Assembly: GCA_000827325.1 (NCBI GenBank)
Contig: KN832870.1
Span: forward strand, 4,092,001-4,156,000
DNA from: Oidiodendron maius Zn
Taxonomy: Eukaryota > Ascomycota > Leotiomycetes > Myxotrichaceae
Direction: 5' to 3'
DNA: 64,000 nt
Shown: piece by piece, positions 18,967 to 30,022 of the stretch
Layout: each line of letters opens with the position of its first letter
How positions within the stretch are numbered: the first letter of the stretch is position 1
Notes under the pieces: model-generated
Told to the model about the DNA's origin: nothing
The model's database searches: none
What the model saw: the letters and a program-made list of their open reading frames with translations, nothing else
Position numbers and translations under genes: made by a program

Positions 18967-20375
18967 TTAGCAGGATATGACAGTATTCCTAAAGCTCTCT
19001 TCAAATGGAAGGCCCACCAACTCTCTTCCAATCAACACTATCTTTCCTCCAGAATGGGAACCATGCTGACTGGCTTCTGGAGCGTCTAGGATTTCAAATA
19101 TCTCACGAACGCCTTGGACAATTTTTATTTCCCCGTTTGAAACTGGTAGCTTCGCCTTCAGCCTATGAATTTCAAAACTGTGGCTGTTAGTAGCATTGGA
19201 ACCCAACCCTGGAAGCGTTGCATCCCAAAGAATGGATCGGAGCCAAGCATCGAGGTTTGACAATTGGTCGACCACTAATTCGGGCACATTTAACGTAATT
19301 GTCGATATGGTCTAGATACATGTCAGCGTGAATGTTACATTCTGCGGTGGGCAAATTACTGGATCTAAGTGACTGTGCCCCTTCTCCGAAATGTCTAGAG
19401 CTCCCACATCGTCATATGCGTGAAGGTCTAATAAAATTCCCTCAAGCTTGGGCACCTGTGATTGCTGGGTCACATGTATTCTCGCCAGGCCATTGATAGC
19501 TTCAACTCTTTCTCTAACAGCTCGGAGCTCAGCATCACTGACAAGGTCAGACTTATTAATAACGATGACGTCTGCATGGGAAATTTGAAGATGTGCCGTG
19601 GTTAGCAGAGGGCTTCCATGACCGTCGTGCTCGTCGTTCTGGACCGCCTCCTTGATCGGATCGTCGAGGCTCTTTAATATATGTTTAGCATCAATTAAGG
19701 TGACGATTCCGTCCAGGTAGATGGTGCTCCCAAGGCCCTCATCTACCCAGAAGAGGGGGGCTATATTTCCTGGGTCTGCAAGGCCAGTGGTTTCAAGTAG
19801 AATGTAATCAAAGGTACCTTGCTTCTCCATCAATGATTCGATTGCATTGACTCCGGAGTCTCTTATGTCTGTCAGCGAGCTGTGGCAGTATGCAGAGATA
19901 TCATGTACTTCACAGAGCAGCAGATACAACCGTTGCCAACTTCGAGCCATTCTTGGACCTGCTCCCCGCCTTTGTTAATGGTCAAGGACTTCTCAATATC
20001 CGAGGCTAATTCTGTTAGCCACCATGCGTATGACACTACCCAGGGGCGCACTAAGCAACATACAGTCTCCAAATTCTGTTGATACTCATCAATTTCAGGA
20101 TACTCGGCAGGATCTAAGCGTGTGAAACGTACCATTCAGTATAACTGCAATCTTCTTGCCATGTTCCTCGCTCAGGATGTAGTTAAGTAGCGTAGTCTTC
20201 CCAGCTCCAAGGTAACCTTATTACAGAGTTAAAAAAGCGGCTGGTTTCAAAGCAGTCTATTCTTACCCGTGACTATAGTGATTGGCACTCGAACACGTTG
20301 TGGCTCTTCAACTGCCTCGACCCCAAATCCATTTACATCAACCAGTGATGGCGGTTCGTCATCATCAATGTTCAT
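18967..20375 (-). CDS. zng1: ZNG1-type CobW/COG0523 GTPase, zinc chaperone
   Basis: The 382-residue product is a G3E-family GTPase. ZNG1 proteins bind zinc and load it into methionine aminopeptidase 1 in the cytosol. Features in order: an acidic N-terminus with EPPSLVDV, resembling the docking motif of the family; Walker [13 protein letters not shown] (about residues 37-48); the zinc-binding motif GCICCSV (CxCC); Walker B-like ETTGLADP; the NKSD guanine motif; then the CobW C-terminal domain ending [15 protein letters not shown]. Six exons: 20375-20267, 20216-20133, 20075-20064, 20005-19909, 19861-19360 and 19311-18967. The third exon is only 12 nt but supplies the FGD of the conserved NEFGDSSDIEK block. 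It is divergent from the MOB gene over 217 bp. Confidence 0.9.
20064..20075 (-). other. zng1: 12-nt microexon of the ZNG1 gene
   Basis: On the minus strand, CAACAG precedes and GTATGT follows the 12 bases AATTTGGAGACT. Joined to ILN-G on the left and CC-TCG-GAT on the right they restore NEFGDSSDIEK, conserved across CobW GTPases. Skipping it would keep frame but delete four residues of the switch region. Confidence 0.85.
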
Positions 20376-20592
20376 TATCAAAAGAAAGGATGAAAATAGA
20401 TTCACAAATCTAAAGTTTTATGAACGTGTTAGAAAGTTGCGAGGCGCCAAAGAAGACGCAGCCTCGTCAAGAACCTCGTCATTTTAGCGCCGGAGTTTTG
20501 CCGCACAAGTCGCGATCACTTCAACCTCCACAGCTCTTGTCGCGTGTCTCCTTGAGTTAGAGCTGGCAAGTGTCCTTTCGCTTGCTATCGAG
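20376..20592. promoter_or_regulatory. Shared promoter of ZNG1 and MOB gene
   Basis: The divergent start codons are 217 bp apart, so both promoters overlap here. No TATA box is evident. Confidence 0.55.
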
Positions 20593-22080
20593 ATGTCTTT
20601 GCCGCCGAGCTCACCGAGGCTACCGAGTCCTCCTCCTCCCACGGAGATTCAGATAGGACCAAAGTCACCGTCCCTGGGTAACAGCTTCTCGAGCCAGGAA
20701 CCAACCATCGAGCAAAGCGTCCTCGACGCCAATGCCGGCCGGAGAATACATTCAGGCACGAAGTCGGCAGACATGGCTGCTGGCCCGCCGCTCATCCCTC
20801 TTAGCGAGGTAATATATTACCTCTGACGGGCAATTATCTTTCACAAATGCTAACTCACACAGCTCGATTCTGCCTTCCAGCTCCAGGAACACCTCAAAGC
20901 CCTACATTACAGCTATACCAAACCCGCCGACAGCGACCACACCACGCCTATAACCCGGGAAACTGCCTCACTCATTTCCGCGCAGCCCGAGGGCATCGAC
21001 CGCTCTCTCTGGCTCTACGAGCTCTGCCGCTTCCTCACCAACAAATGCAACGACCTGATCGTCGGCTTCCTGTTCGACGATCCTCCCTGCTCCGCAGTAA
21101 CCTGCCCAGAGATGCGCGCCAGTGAGTGGCAATTCCTGTGCGCTGTTCACGAGACTCCGAAAAGCTGTTGCGCTATCGATTACTGCTGCCACACTCTTGA
21201 CTGGGCGACCAATATCGTTACCAGTCAGAAGATCTTCCCCAGCCGACTTAGCCTGGCCGCAGGGGATACGGTGGATGATCGCGGAGCGGGTGTTAAGCAC
21301 CTCGTTAGCATCTTTAGACGGCTGCATAGAATATTTGCACACGCGTGGTATCAGCACCGGGAAGTGTTTTGGCGAGTGGAGGGTCAGACGGGATTATACG
21401 TGCTGTTCAAGACGGTGTGTGATAACTATGACCTATTGCCCGCCGATAATTACAAGCTACCACCTGAAGCGGAGGGCCTCGAGCCAGCAGAGGAAGCAAA
21501 GCCCTCTGTGCCGGCGATTTTAAAGCCGGACGCTCCTCCGGCTCAGACCCAATCTGGAGAAGAGTTCCTCAATGTTAGCAGAACAAATACGAGACGTCAC
21601 ATACGCCAATCACCTTCGGTAGGCTCAGCAGTCACTACTGTCCTCGAAGCAGATGAGGAAGAACATGCTGTGACGCAGAAGATGGACGACCTACACATTG
21701 GCGACGACGAGGAAGGACAGTCTGAGATTCCCGTGATTGTTGAGTCGTACGAGGTTGGGGGACACCATGAAAGCAGTGTCAAGGAAGCCGAATCCGAATC
21801 CGTTGAGAATCCCGAGTCGCAGACTGCTTCACATGATGATGCAAGGACGACCTCGAGTGCCAGTTCTTCATGGGATAGGATGTCTGAGTTTCAGGAGGAG
21901 AAGCCGGAACCACCCAAGACCATTGAGACCACAGTAGAAGAAGCTCCGCCAAAAGAGGAGCAGAAGGACGAAACACCAACTATAGAGACCGGAGAACCTG
22001 AATCTAAAGAGGAACCTAAGGTTAAGGAGGATGCAACTGAAGAGACACTAGCGGAGGAGAAGCAGACGGACGAATCATGA
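20593..22080 (+). CDS. mob3: MOB4/phocein-type MOB protein (STRIPAK subunit)
   Basis: The 477-residue product has a MOB domain at about residues 70-285. It matches phocein/MOB4 rather than the NDR-kinase activators MOB1 and MOB2: EWQFLCAVHETPKSCCAIDYCCHTLD and FRRLHRIFAHAWYQHREVF are close to human MOB4. Zinc ligands are visible as Cys in VTCPEM and FLCAV and two His in FAHAWYQH. In Sordaria and Neurospora this protein (MOB3) belongs to the STRIPAK phosphatase-kinase complex needed for hyphal fusion and fruiting-body development. The C-terminal 190 residues are acidic (many Glu) and low complexity, a fungal extension. Exons: 20593-20808 and 20863-22080, phase-0 intron with a CTAAC branch point. 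Confidence 0.9.
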
Positions 22081-22338
22081 TATTAATAAAGTAGTTGCGC
22101 TATGTATTGTAGCTCTATATACCCAAAGCCTAGATGTGGTACCCCAGCCAGTCCTCATAATTGGGCAGTACTAACTGTAATCCTGCATTATTACTCCCCA
22201 ACGCCATGTTCGACCTTATCATTAGGGTATCATGAGTGTGTTTTTGTGGACGTGTTCGCATCGTATGATCCATGAATTCCTGACTGCCGTGCTATTTATT
22301 CCTTTGCAATTTCGATGACTCCACGGAGCATATATATA

Positions 22339-23619
22339 TTACGCTAACTCAGCAGCTCCATAGACTCGGGAGACGCCTTCATAAGCTGTGTTCCTGGTCC
22401 GTCCTCCACCATATTGGTGCTCGTTCGAAGGAAGTTCCACAGATGCAGAGACAGAGGACTGTGCGTAATCATGATACGCAGGAGCCGCTTCTTGAAATGC
22501 GACATCAAGGTCCTCCGTCGAGGCACTGTGATTTGAGGGTTGGTTCTGCCATGGCTTCCTCTCCACCTGAGGGGTCCTCGCATTGGATTCCGGGTATGGG
22601 AGACGTGGACGCTCAGGCTCGACAAAGGAACCACTGAACGAGGCCCGGTGGCCTTGGGCGTTCGTAGCGTCCATATCTGGGTACGGGAGGTGCTGAGGTC
22701 GCTGCTCAGAGAATGACCGGCTGTGGGTTGGGCCTTGCACCGTCAGCGTAGAGAGGCGTGTAGGCTGCCCCATCGGTTCGCTCATTCTTCCGCGGAAGTC
22801 TGGACTCGTGAGACCCCAGAATTCAGGAGTCGAAATAACCGGAAGCTGCGGCCCTCCAGACTGGGTGCTGAAACGTGAAGATGTACGGTGAACGTTGCCC
22901 TCCTCAAGAAAAGTGTCTCCATATTCGCTGGGCGAGTAGTCTGTAGTGGCCTGAGAGCCGCTGAACTGCGATCGTGTGTCTATCCGAGACGACTGGCTGA
23001 GGCGCTCGTTGCGGATGATATTATCCTCGAACTGCGCCTTGACGACCAGGCGGTCCACGAGACGGGAGTGGGCATTTTTGAGCGTCTTTTTCACAAACCC
23101 AGTCATCACAATATTGCACTTCATATCAACGTCCTCACGAAGGTATAAGCCAGTCAACGGCGCACCGATACCCAGCTCTACTGGGGCCACTGGCTCTCCG
23201 GGTAAGGACCCTCCCAACGTCCACTTCCCCTTTATGTTGAGGCCCATCGGCGCAAAGCAGTGGGTTTGCAGGCCATTCTCCAGGTCGTGAAAGCAAGCGT
23301 TATAGCTGACCTTGCCGGATACAAGACCACCTGGCAGGTATGAAACGCGATCCGTGAGTGAGTACCAAAGGCAGTGGAATTCTTCGGGGCTAGCATCGGC
23401 CGGTGGCTTGATCGGGTGTCGTTCTTCGACTAGAGATCTGATATTAGTCTTCGTGAGATGATAGATGCGCCAAATACCACGTAGTAGTAATAAATAGAAC
23501 TTACCAAGAGGGTTGAGATCGATCATCTCTAAATGATTGTGAAGCGTTTCTATGACCGTTTCTCTAGTAATCCCCACCGGAAGGGGAGTAACTGTGGTGT
23601 AGACTGTCCTCTTGGACAT
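22339..23619 (-). CDS. DUF7053 domain protein, unknown function
   Basis: The 401-residue product begins MSKRTVYTTVTPLP and continues with RETVIETLHNHLEMIDLNPLVEERHPIK and a region containing CLWYSLTDRVSYLPGG and HCFAPMGLNIKGKWTLGG. These are hallmarks of the fungus-specific DUF7053 family; no biochemical role is established. The conserved part ends near residue 200 with FVKKTLKNAHSRLVDRLV. The rest is Ser/Pro/Gln-rich and probably disordered. Exons: 23619-23505 and 23429-22339, with a GTAAGT donor. An in-frame upstream stretch with another possible start lies at 23679; the ATG at 23619 was chosen because family similarity starts there. No signal peptide or membrane segment is seen. Confidence 0.85.
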   Translation of the reverse strand: MSKRTVYTTVTPLPVGITRETVIETLHNHLEMIDLNPLGKFYLLLLRGIWRIYHLTKTNIRSLVEERHPIKPPADASPEEFHCLWYSLTDRVSYLPGGLVSGKVSYNACFHDLENGLQTHCFAPMGLNIKGKWTLGGSLPGEPVAPVELGIGAPLTGLYLREDVDMKCNIVMTGFVKKTLKNAHSRLVDRLVVKAQFEDNIIRNERLSQSSRIDTRSQFSGSQATTDYSPSEYGDTFLEEGNVHRTSSRFSTQSGGPQLPVISTPEFWGLTSPDFRGRMSEPMGQPTRLSTLTVQGPTHSRSFSEQRPQHLPYPDMDATNAQGHRASFSGSFVEPERPRLPYPESNARTPQVERKPWQNQPSNHSASTEDLDVAFQEAAPAYHDYAQSSVSASVELPSNEHQYGGGRTRNTAYEGVSRVYGAAELA

Positions 23620-24624
23620 CTTGTCAGTGATTAGATTATCGTCGTCGAGTGTGTTTCTATTAATTGGAGGTAATCTCAAAAGGCGAGATGAATATAGAGA
23701 TGGTAATAGAGATGGTAATGAAAAGCCGAAATGAAGGGAAATACATGAGCTTATGAAGAGTAAAGAATCTGAGACCTATTCTTGGATATCTTTCTTGTTT
23801 ACCGTTTTGGCTTCACACAGCCCCAGCGCTGCGGCTTGCCGCTCGCCTTAAGCCCCCATGGACCTTAAGGGTATGAATGAGACCCTAGCTTATTGGGCGA
23901 TGGGCTGCGAACAAGCGCGAGCGAATCAATTTTGAGAAAGCCACGCTTCGCAAGCGTCAGCAAAGCCTCGGACCGCGGGAGCGGTGTATTGTGTTATGTT
24001 GGGTTTGTGCGGCGTTGTGTGACGAGTTGGAAATGTATTGAGGAGGGTGACGGTGGGTTCTGCCGGGCGGTGAAAGGCGACTATTTTGAGAACAATCCCC
24101 TGGATGGTCGCTAGAATGCCTGAACGTGGTTTGTACATGATGCACAGAGATTCTCACAGCGCCCGAATATTCTCAGAGATGAATAATCTCTACAATCTGT
24201 GTCCAAACCGTCCTATCCCCTCCTGTCTGACATAATAGGATATTCCCCGTGGCGGGCCCTAACAGTGGCTGACGTACCGCAGACCTGCGGGCAAGCAACG
24301 AGGATTATGCTTACAATGCTTCTGTGCTGAAACCATGCATGGCGGAGCAATGCACTATGGACGAACGCGAAAACTTTAAATCGGAGTGGCGTCCGAGTGG
24401 AATAGTCTACTGTATACAGAAGAGAGTGCAGATCATGTTTTGATATGGTGCTTACTTCGAGATGCATACGGATCCAGAACATTCCGGTCGCCCTTCGCTG
24501 CGCCTAACTCCCCCAGATCTCGGAATACCCTGTATTCTGTACAGCCCAACTCTACGCTGCACAAAGCTTTAAGACATGTGCTTCATTCTATTTTGAATTA
24601 AGTCCAACATGTATTTCCTCCCCC
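23620..24624. other. Intergenic region upstream of the DUF7053 gene
   Basis: About 1 kb holding the DUF7053 promoter and the 3' region of the GPI-protein gene. Frames are short; no RNA gene or repeat is seen. Confidence 0.45.
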
Positions 24625-25383
24625 TTACATGGCCGCAAAAGCGACCGCTGCCGCCGCGCCTCCAATGATCCACTGGGGGTGTCCAGTGATCATGGGCATG
24701 CCTCCAGTGCTGACCTTTGAGCTCGACGAGCTCGAGGAGCTGCCAGTCTGACTGCCAGTTGCGGTACTCGGTCCCGAGCTAGTCTTGCTGCTTCCGCTGC
24801 TCTCCGTCTGCTGAGGCGCAGAGCTCGTCGTTGTCGCAGAGGTCGATGCAACGCTGGTACTACTGGTCGCGCCGGGAGCCGCTGCATCCCCCACAATGGT
24901 GACCACTTGAGCACCTATATCCGTGCCGTAGTTCGAGTACGGGAAGGCTGAGCCAGAGCCGCCGATCATCGATGGCCCTGCATTCGCATATTGGCTGGTG
25001 CACATACCGTGGTCGGTTGTGATCTGGCAATTCGCTTCGACGGTGGCCGGGCTGCCGTCATCAGCGTCCAGCGAGTAATCGTAGTGCATTGTCGACGGCC
25101 CTTGAGTGAAGATGAAGTTCGGAGGCACGCCGCAGTCCGAGGCATCCGTGCCAGAAGGGCAGGCCAGACCGTAGGTTGTGGCCGTCGAGTCCTGCTTGCT
25201 GTGTTAAGAGGAGGCATAATGGAAAGCGGAGAGGCATTTTGAATTCCAGGGAGTGGGATAACATACAGAAGAAATTATGCTGGCAATAATGGACTGTTTA
25301 TCAAAGCCAAGGAGGAGCAGCGTGGTGGTTTCAACGGCGAAGGCACTCGACAAGAGGCCTAGAGCGAGAGTGAGTTTATACAT
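24625..25383 (-). CDS. Secreted GPI-anchored Ser/Thr-rich cell-surface protein, unknown function
   Basis: The 228-residue product has a signal peptide (residues 1-17, LTLALGLLSSAFA), a cysteine-containing ectodomain of about 120 residues with two visible pairs (ACPSGTDASDCG and ANCQITTDHGMC), a Ser/Thr/Gly-rich stalk from about residue 140 to 200, and a hydrophobic C-terminal tail (WIIGGAAAAVAFAAM) that fits GPI transamidation. Exons are 25383-25267 and 25194-24625. The acceptor used is the second AG (CAAG) of two close AGs, because it alone keeps frame. Proteins of this layout sit in fungal plasma membrane or cell wall. I do not recognise the ectodomain family. Confidence 0.8.
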
Positions 25384-26639
25384 TATGAAGAGAATATTCC
25401 TGAAATAGATAGTAAAAAGAAGTGAAATGTAACGAGCGGACAGGTCAAGTGAGTAAACAGATCGTGATCAAGAAGCAAGATGGGAGAAAGAGGGTCAGAA
25501 CAATGGAAGTGGCCCCTAGTCAGGGTATTTAAGTATCTATTCACATCATGGCTAAATTTCCCAGATACGAGACTTAGCTCTTAGGGGTGGCGCATAAAAT
25601 CTTCCGTGCTCACCCCGTACAGGAGTAATCAACGGTCAGATCCAGACCAGAGGCGACAAAGTTAAGCGCGTTCCCTTTTCCCCTTTTCGGGCCTTCCAGA
25701 CTCTCGTTCTTCACAGGCCGATCCAGTAGAGCCCGAGTGAAAATTCGTTCGGGTTTCCGCGCCTGCGGGGCCAGATGGTTGAATCCGACTAGAGGCTTGC
25801 TCTCATAGATGACGAGCCAGATTACGGCACTCGCTTTTGATATGATATTAAGTAGGGCGTGCTAGCCAAGATGATACACCGTGGGCTTATGTACGAGGTA
25901 GTAGTTGTCAGATGTCCGGACCAGGGTCATGGCTCAGGACCACGTTTTGACTGCTGGACCTTCTGGTGCTTCTAGAAAACTGCTTACTTTGGATAATGCT
26001 CAAGGATTTGCTTACCATTCTACGGGGAAAGGAGCTTTTTGGGAATGAAACCTATTCTGCCGAGGCAGCGACCCTGCCGCATTAATAAGAAAGTGAGTGG
26101 CAGCTTTGGGCATCAGGCATTTGTGCTCAAGTTAATCCAACTTAATGCGACCAAAGTGTTGTCTTTTGCTTAATATTCTTGGGGGATAAAATCTAGGCCT
26201 CAGCTACACAGCTAAAGTAATGAGGTCACAGGATGGCTCCATTATCTTTTTTCGTGCCATTGAAAGCAGACTGGAGAGCGAACAAAGTGGAGGGAAATTA
26301 TGTCTGCGCGTATATTTAGATTCAGAACTATAGCGTAACATACAATCATGATTCTCACCCCTCATCCCTTCCCGCCATCAATCATATCTCCTGTGTTTAA
26401 TCGTATACTACCAAGAAACGCTATGTGATATCCTCCCCCCCCAAAAAACAAGACCTGGTGTATGTACGTGCGAACTATAAACACAACTAAAATGATGTCT
26501 GGGTATACATGCCGAAAGGACAAACGCAATCCGCCGACTCCGATACACAAGTTTTGACATAAGCCTTTCCCCAACCCTATGTATGTGTCGCCACATATAA
26601 ATACAAAGATGGACCGAAGACTGTTTTCATGAGCAATTA
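25384..26639. other. Intergenic region between GPI-protein gene and C2H2 regulator
   Basis: About 1.25 kb. It contains the promoter of the GPI-protein gene and the 3' region of the regulator, including a C9/A6-like homopolymer junction near 26434-26450. No gene is supportable. Confidence 0.45.
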
Positions 26640-29600
26640 TCAGCCTTGTGGCTGCCCACTGAGCAGCTGAATACAATTCGTCAACAGTAGAGCAGCTTCA
26701 TGAAGTAGCTCCCATCTTGTCTTCTCGAATACGGTGCGGAGGACCATCAGCAAGCCACCACACTCGTTGAACCCTCGCATAGTTTTGAGATCCTCGGGCG
26801 TTCGCACGCCTCCTAGCCTTCGCAGATACCGGCGCATATCGAGCACCTGAGCTGGGAAGTCGTGGGCCGCTGGAGCAGATGCAGCAGTTGGACCCTCCAG
26901 GGCAAATCCATAGCACCAGACAATCAGAGCCGCGAAATACATCACCCAAGGCCGATTCAGCAGCTCGTCATCGCGAGCTGAGTAGTCGAAGTGGCTATCT
27001 GAGAGATTACCGTGAATACCGGAAGTTGACTCTTCTGGGAGAAGTACCGTGCACAGGAACTTGAGTGCGTACCACGTTGCATCTCGAGCCTTCGCCGTGG
27101 GCGCCCAATTATCTTTCATGCGCCGCTGGGCGCTACTGAGATCCTGACCGCCAATCGTGCGGCCGAGGAGTCGCTTTGCGCGAGCAAATATTTGGCAGTC
27201 GACAATATCGACGTGCATGGCCATATGAGCCAGGTGGTGGAGGACCGTCCTACTCTGGAAGACGATATTTTCCTCTTTTCTCTCAGAATAGGCGTATGGA
27301 GTAGGTATGCTCTCGGCCTGACGGACGAGAGATCTATCAAAATCCTCTTTCCATAGATCAAATGCTCTCGTGAGAGCACCCCTCCATTTGTCGCGCCCGC
27401 CAAGGGCATGTGAAACTCCGAGGGAATTTACCTGCAAGTCTCGTTGGTTCATGTGCCAGCTTACGCTGAGAAGGCCAGCCATCAAGATGGTGCGCCCGAA
27501 GGAATTCGTGCGGACGCTTTGACCATTGAGTGTACGCTTCAGGCCTTCTAAGAACGAAATTGGTTTGATGCCGCTAGCATGAAGATTCGCGTCGACCCGA
27601 CCGACCTCAGCACTGTTTGTGGCGTTCCAAAGCGACTCGTCGCAAGGCAAGGGAAGTCTCATTTCATGCGCTACCATGACCGTAGAATGCCCAAACATGG
27701 TGGCATGGGACGAATCGATTACAAATGCCGCAAATGCTGCGCGCCTTGTGGCTTCATTGGTGACCCAGTGATTCCACCATTCATCAGGAGTGTTGGCTCC
27801 AGAGGTTGAGGAGTGCCGCGATCCATTTGTTCCTTGCTTGTCATCTCTCACGCTGGGCGGAGAGTCCAAAGCCGACCGTCCAATGAGCGAACTGCCTCGT
27901 CTCATGAGGGTAATTGTGGTTGCGTGGTGTATGTGGGCTCGTTCATGCAAAGCTCTAGTTGAATACATCTTCTCATAGAGCTCCAGAAGTAGCAGAGCTT
28001 GGAAAACCCACAGTTTGGCTGGTGGTCGGAAATGGACATCGCTGAAGATCTCCCACCTCAGATGCCAAGCCAAGAAGTTCGATAACTCGGCACCTTGCTG
28101 CGTTACTGTGTATCCATGAATTTTATCGAGGTTGGAAGCACCAATAGCCATCATGGCGATTAACAAGAGATTCGGCGTCTTATCTGGCGAAAAGGTGGGC
28201 TTATGTACTGCTCGGCATGTTAATATTTGAATCATATAAACCAGAAATCACAATATTGCGTTGCTTACAGATGGGAACCTGCTCGCTGAAGTGGTACCAG
28301 TAACTTCCAATATACGTCTGCATCATCTTGCGGCTCAACATATGACTGTCATCACTACGATCGCCCTCAAGTATAGCTTCTTTCTGTCGTGCAACTGGCG
28401 CATGGTCAGTCTCGTTGAATCGTTCTTTGATCAAATCGACTATTGCCTGGCTCTTCTCCTCTGATAAAACCGTTTCAGGCAGGCTGGTGTCCAAGATGCT
28501 CGTCACCGCCATGGGATGCGGTTGCTGAGCGGTTGGAAAGAAGCCCGGGAGGCTCACATCATTGGCAAAGTAGGGGGTGTAATACTGGTTCTGGGGGTCG
28601 GGGTAGCTGCATCACTTGTTAGCATAATTTCCAAGACCTACTGGAATTGTAACTAACTTTGCATAGCCCGGTTGACCCATCTGGCTAATCGGGGAAGACC
28701 CTTCTACTTGCTGCCCACTAAATAAGAATGCAACAAAGTCTTCAGGAATGGCAAAGGGTGATCGATTATAACCTTCACCTCCAAAGACTGGCATAGTGTT
28801 GGGCGCAGTCATCTGATCAAGAAGCATCATATCCGGACCCGACTGTTGGGACTGGATGCTATCACCCGGATAATCTACCGCCATTGATGTAGGATAGGTT
28901 TCGGCATCTCGCGGGGTAGTATTGGAAGTGCTTGCAGCAGGGTATGTCGGCGGAGGCAGAGTAAACGGTGTGAAATTCTGAGGGCTTACATAGGCCTGCG
29001 GATTGGGTTGGTTTGTTTGATAATTTTGGGCACTTGCGCCAGAAGATAGTAATCTATAAGGATCGACGGCCGTCTGCAGAGAAGGTCGTGCAAACTCAGC
29101 ATGCTTTGCATCTAAGACGCCAAAGCTTGCATGGCGCTGCGGCCTGCTATTCGGTGTTACGCTGGCCGAGTCTGGGCCTCTGGACACGCTATCACTGTTG
29201 GAGCGTTTGTACGCATTGGTTTGCGCGAAATGGTCTGTGGCACTTGATGAAGCGGTGCCTGAGTACGCGCTTGCTGGTGTGTTCGCCACTGGCGAATACG
29301 GATTTGAGTTTAATTCTTGAGGCGATTGATACAGCTGCGTCTGGGCGGTACGTGAACTGATTCCAGAAAGGTTGACTCTCGTGGCATCTGGAGATAAAGG
29401 CTCATGCATGGATAAAGATTTACTGGTTTCCGTGACAGGTGAACCATGCCCCAACATAGAGTCCTTCCTGTGCAGTTGAGAACCCTTTGCAGTATGTCGA
29501 TCCCGATGCCTGTTGCATAAGTCCTGCCTAACAAACGTTCGCTGACAGTCTGGAAAGTCGCAGCTGTAGATTTGCTTCGGGGTGTGGTTCAGTTGATGCC

Positions 29601-30022
29601 GGTATCTAAATATTGCCAGTTAGCAGTCAGTTCGTGATTAGGAGAGTGAGGGGTTCTTACAAATGCTCCGCTCTAGAATAGCTCTTTCCACAGCCTTCCT
29701 GTGGGCACTCGAACTTCTTGTCCAAGCCTTTCCGGCTCCTCCTACGCTTCCGCGTGGGGCCATCGTTCCCAGAGGAGGGCCCGTCCGCTCCCTCTCCCTC
29801 CCCCTCGGCGTCTCTGTCACTCTCCTCTGGCGAAACATCTCCTATTTCATCCTTGATCTTATTGCGAATCCGCCGTCGACCTCGAATCTTGTCGTCGGCG
29901 TCCGTTTTCAGGTTATAGTCTGCACCTTGGTCGGACGCAGGGGGGATTTGCTGCGAGTCCATTTGTGCAGTGAGATTATTCGGAAGAAAGGTGACAGGTT
30001 GGGCCGTTAGAATCGAAGTCAT
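26640..30022 (-). CDS. C2H2 zinc finger transcription factor with Fungal_trans domain
   Basis: The 1,071-residue product is a nuclear regulator. Two adjacent C2H2 fingers bind DNA: ligands C106, C111, H124, H128 and C136, C141, H154, H158. A basic block (RKRRRSRKG) just before them is a likely nuclear localisation signal. The middle 400 residues are Ser/Pro/Gln-rich. From about residue 560 a fungal transcription factor domain (Fungal_trans, PF04082 type) starts at LHKPTFSPDKTPNLLLIAMMAIGAS and runs to the C-terminus. Exons: 30022-29661, 29605-28658, 28606-28269 and 28207-26640. Intron 1 splits finger 1 and intron 3 sits at the start of the Fungal_trans domain. The same combination occurs in AmdX- and Klf1-like fungal regulators; the target genes are unknown. 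A 3-kb upstream region suggests complex control. Confidence 0.9.

Noticed and set aside
25765-25800. A GGTTGAATCC stretch resembling a tRNA B box
   Set aside because: It departs from the GGTTCGANTCC consensus, and no A box or cloverleaf could be drawn around it.
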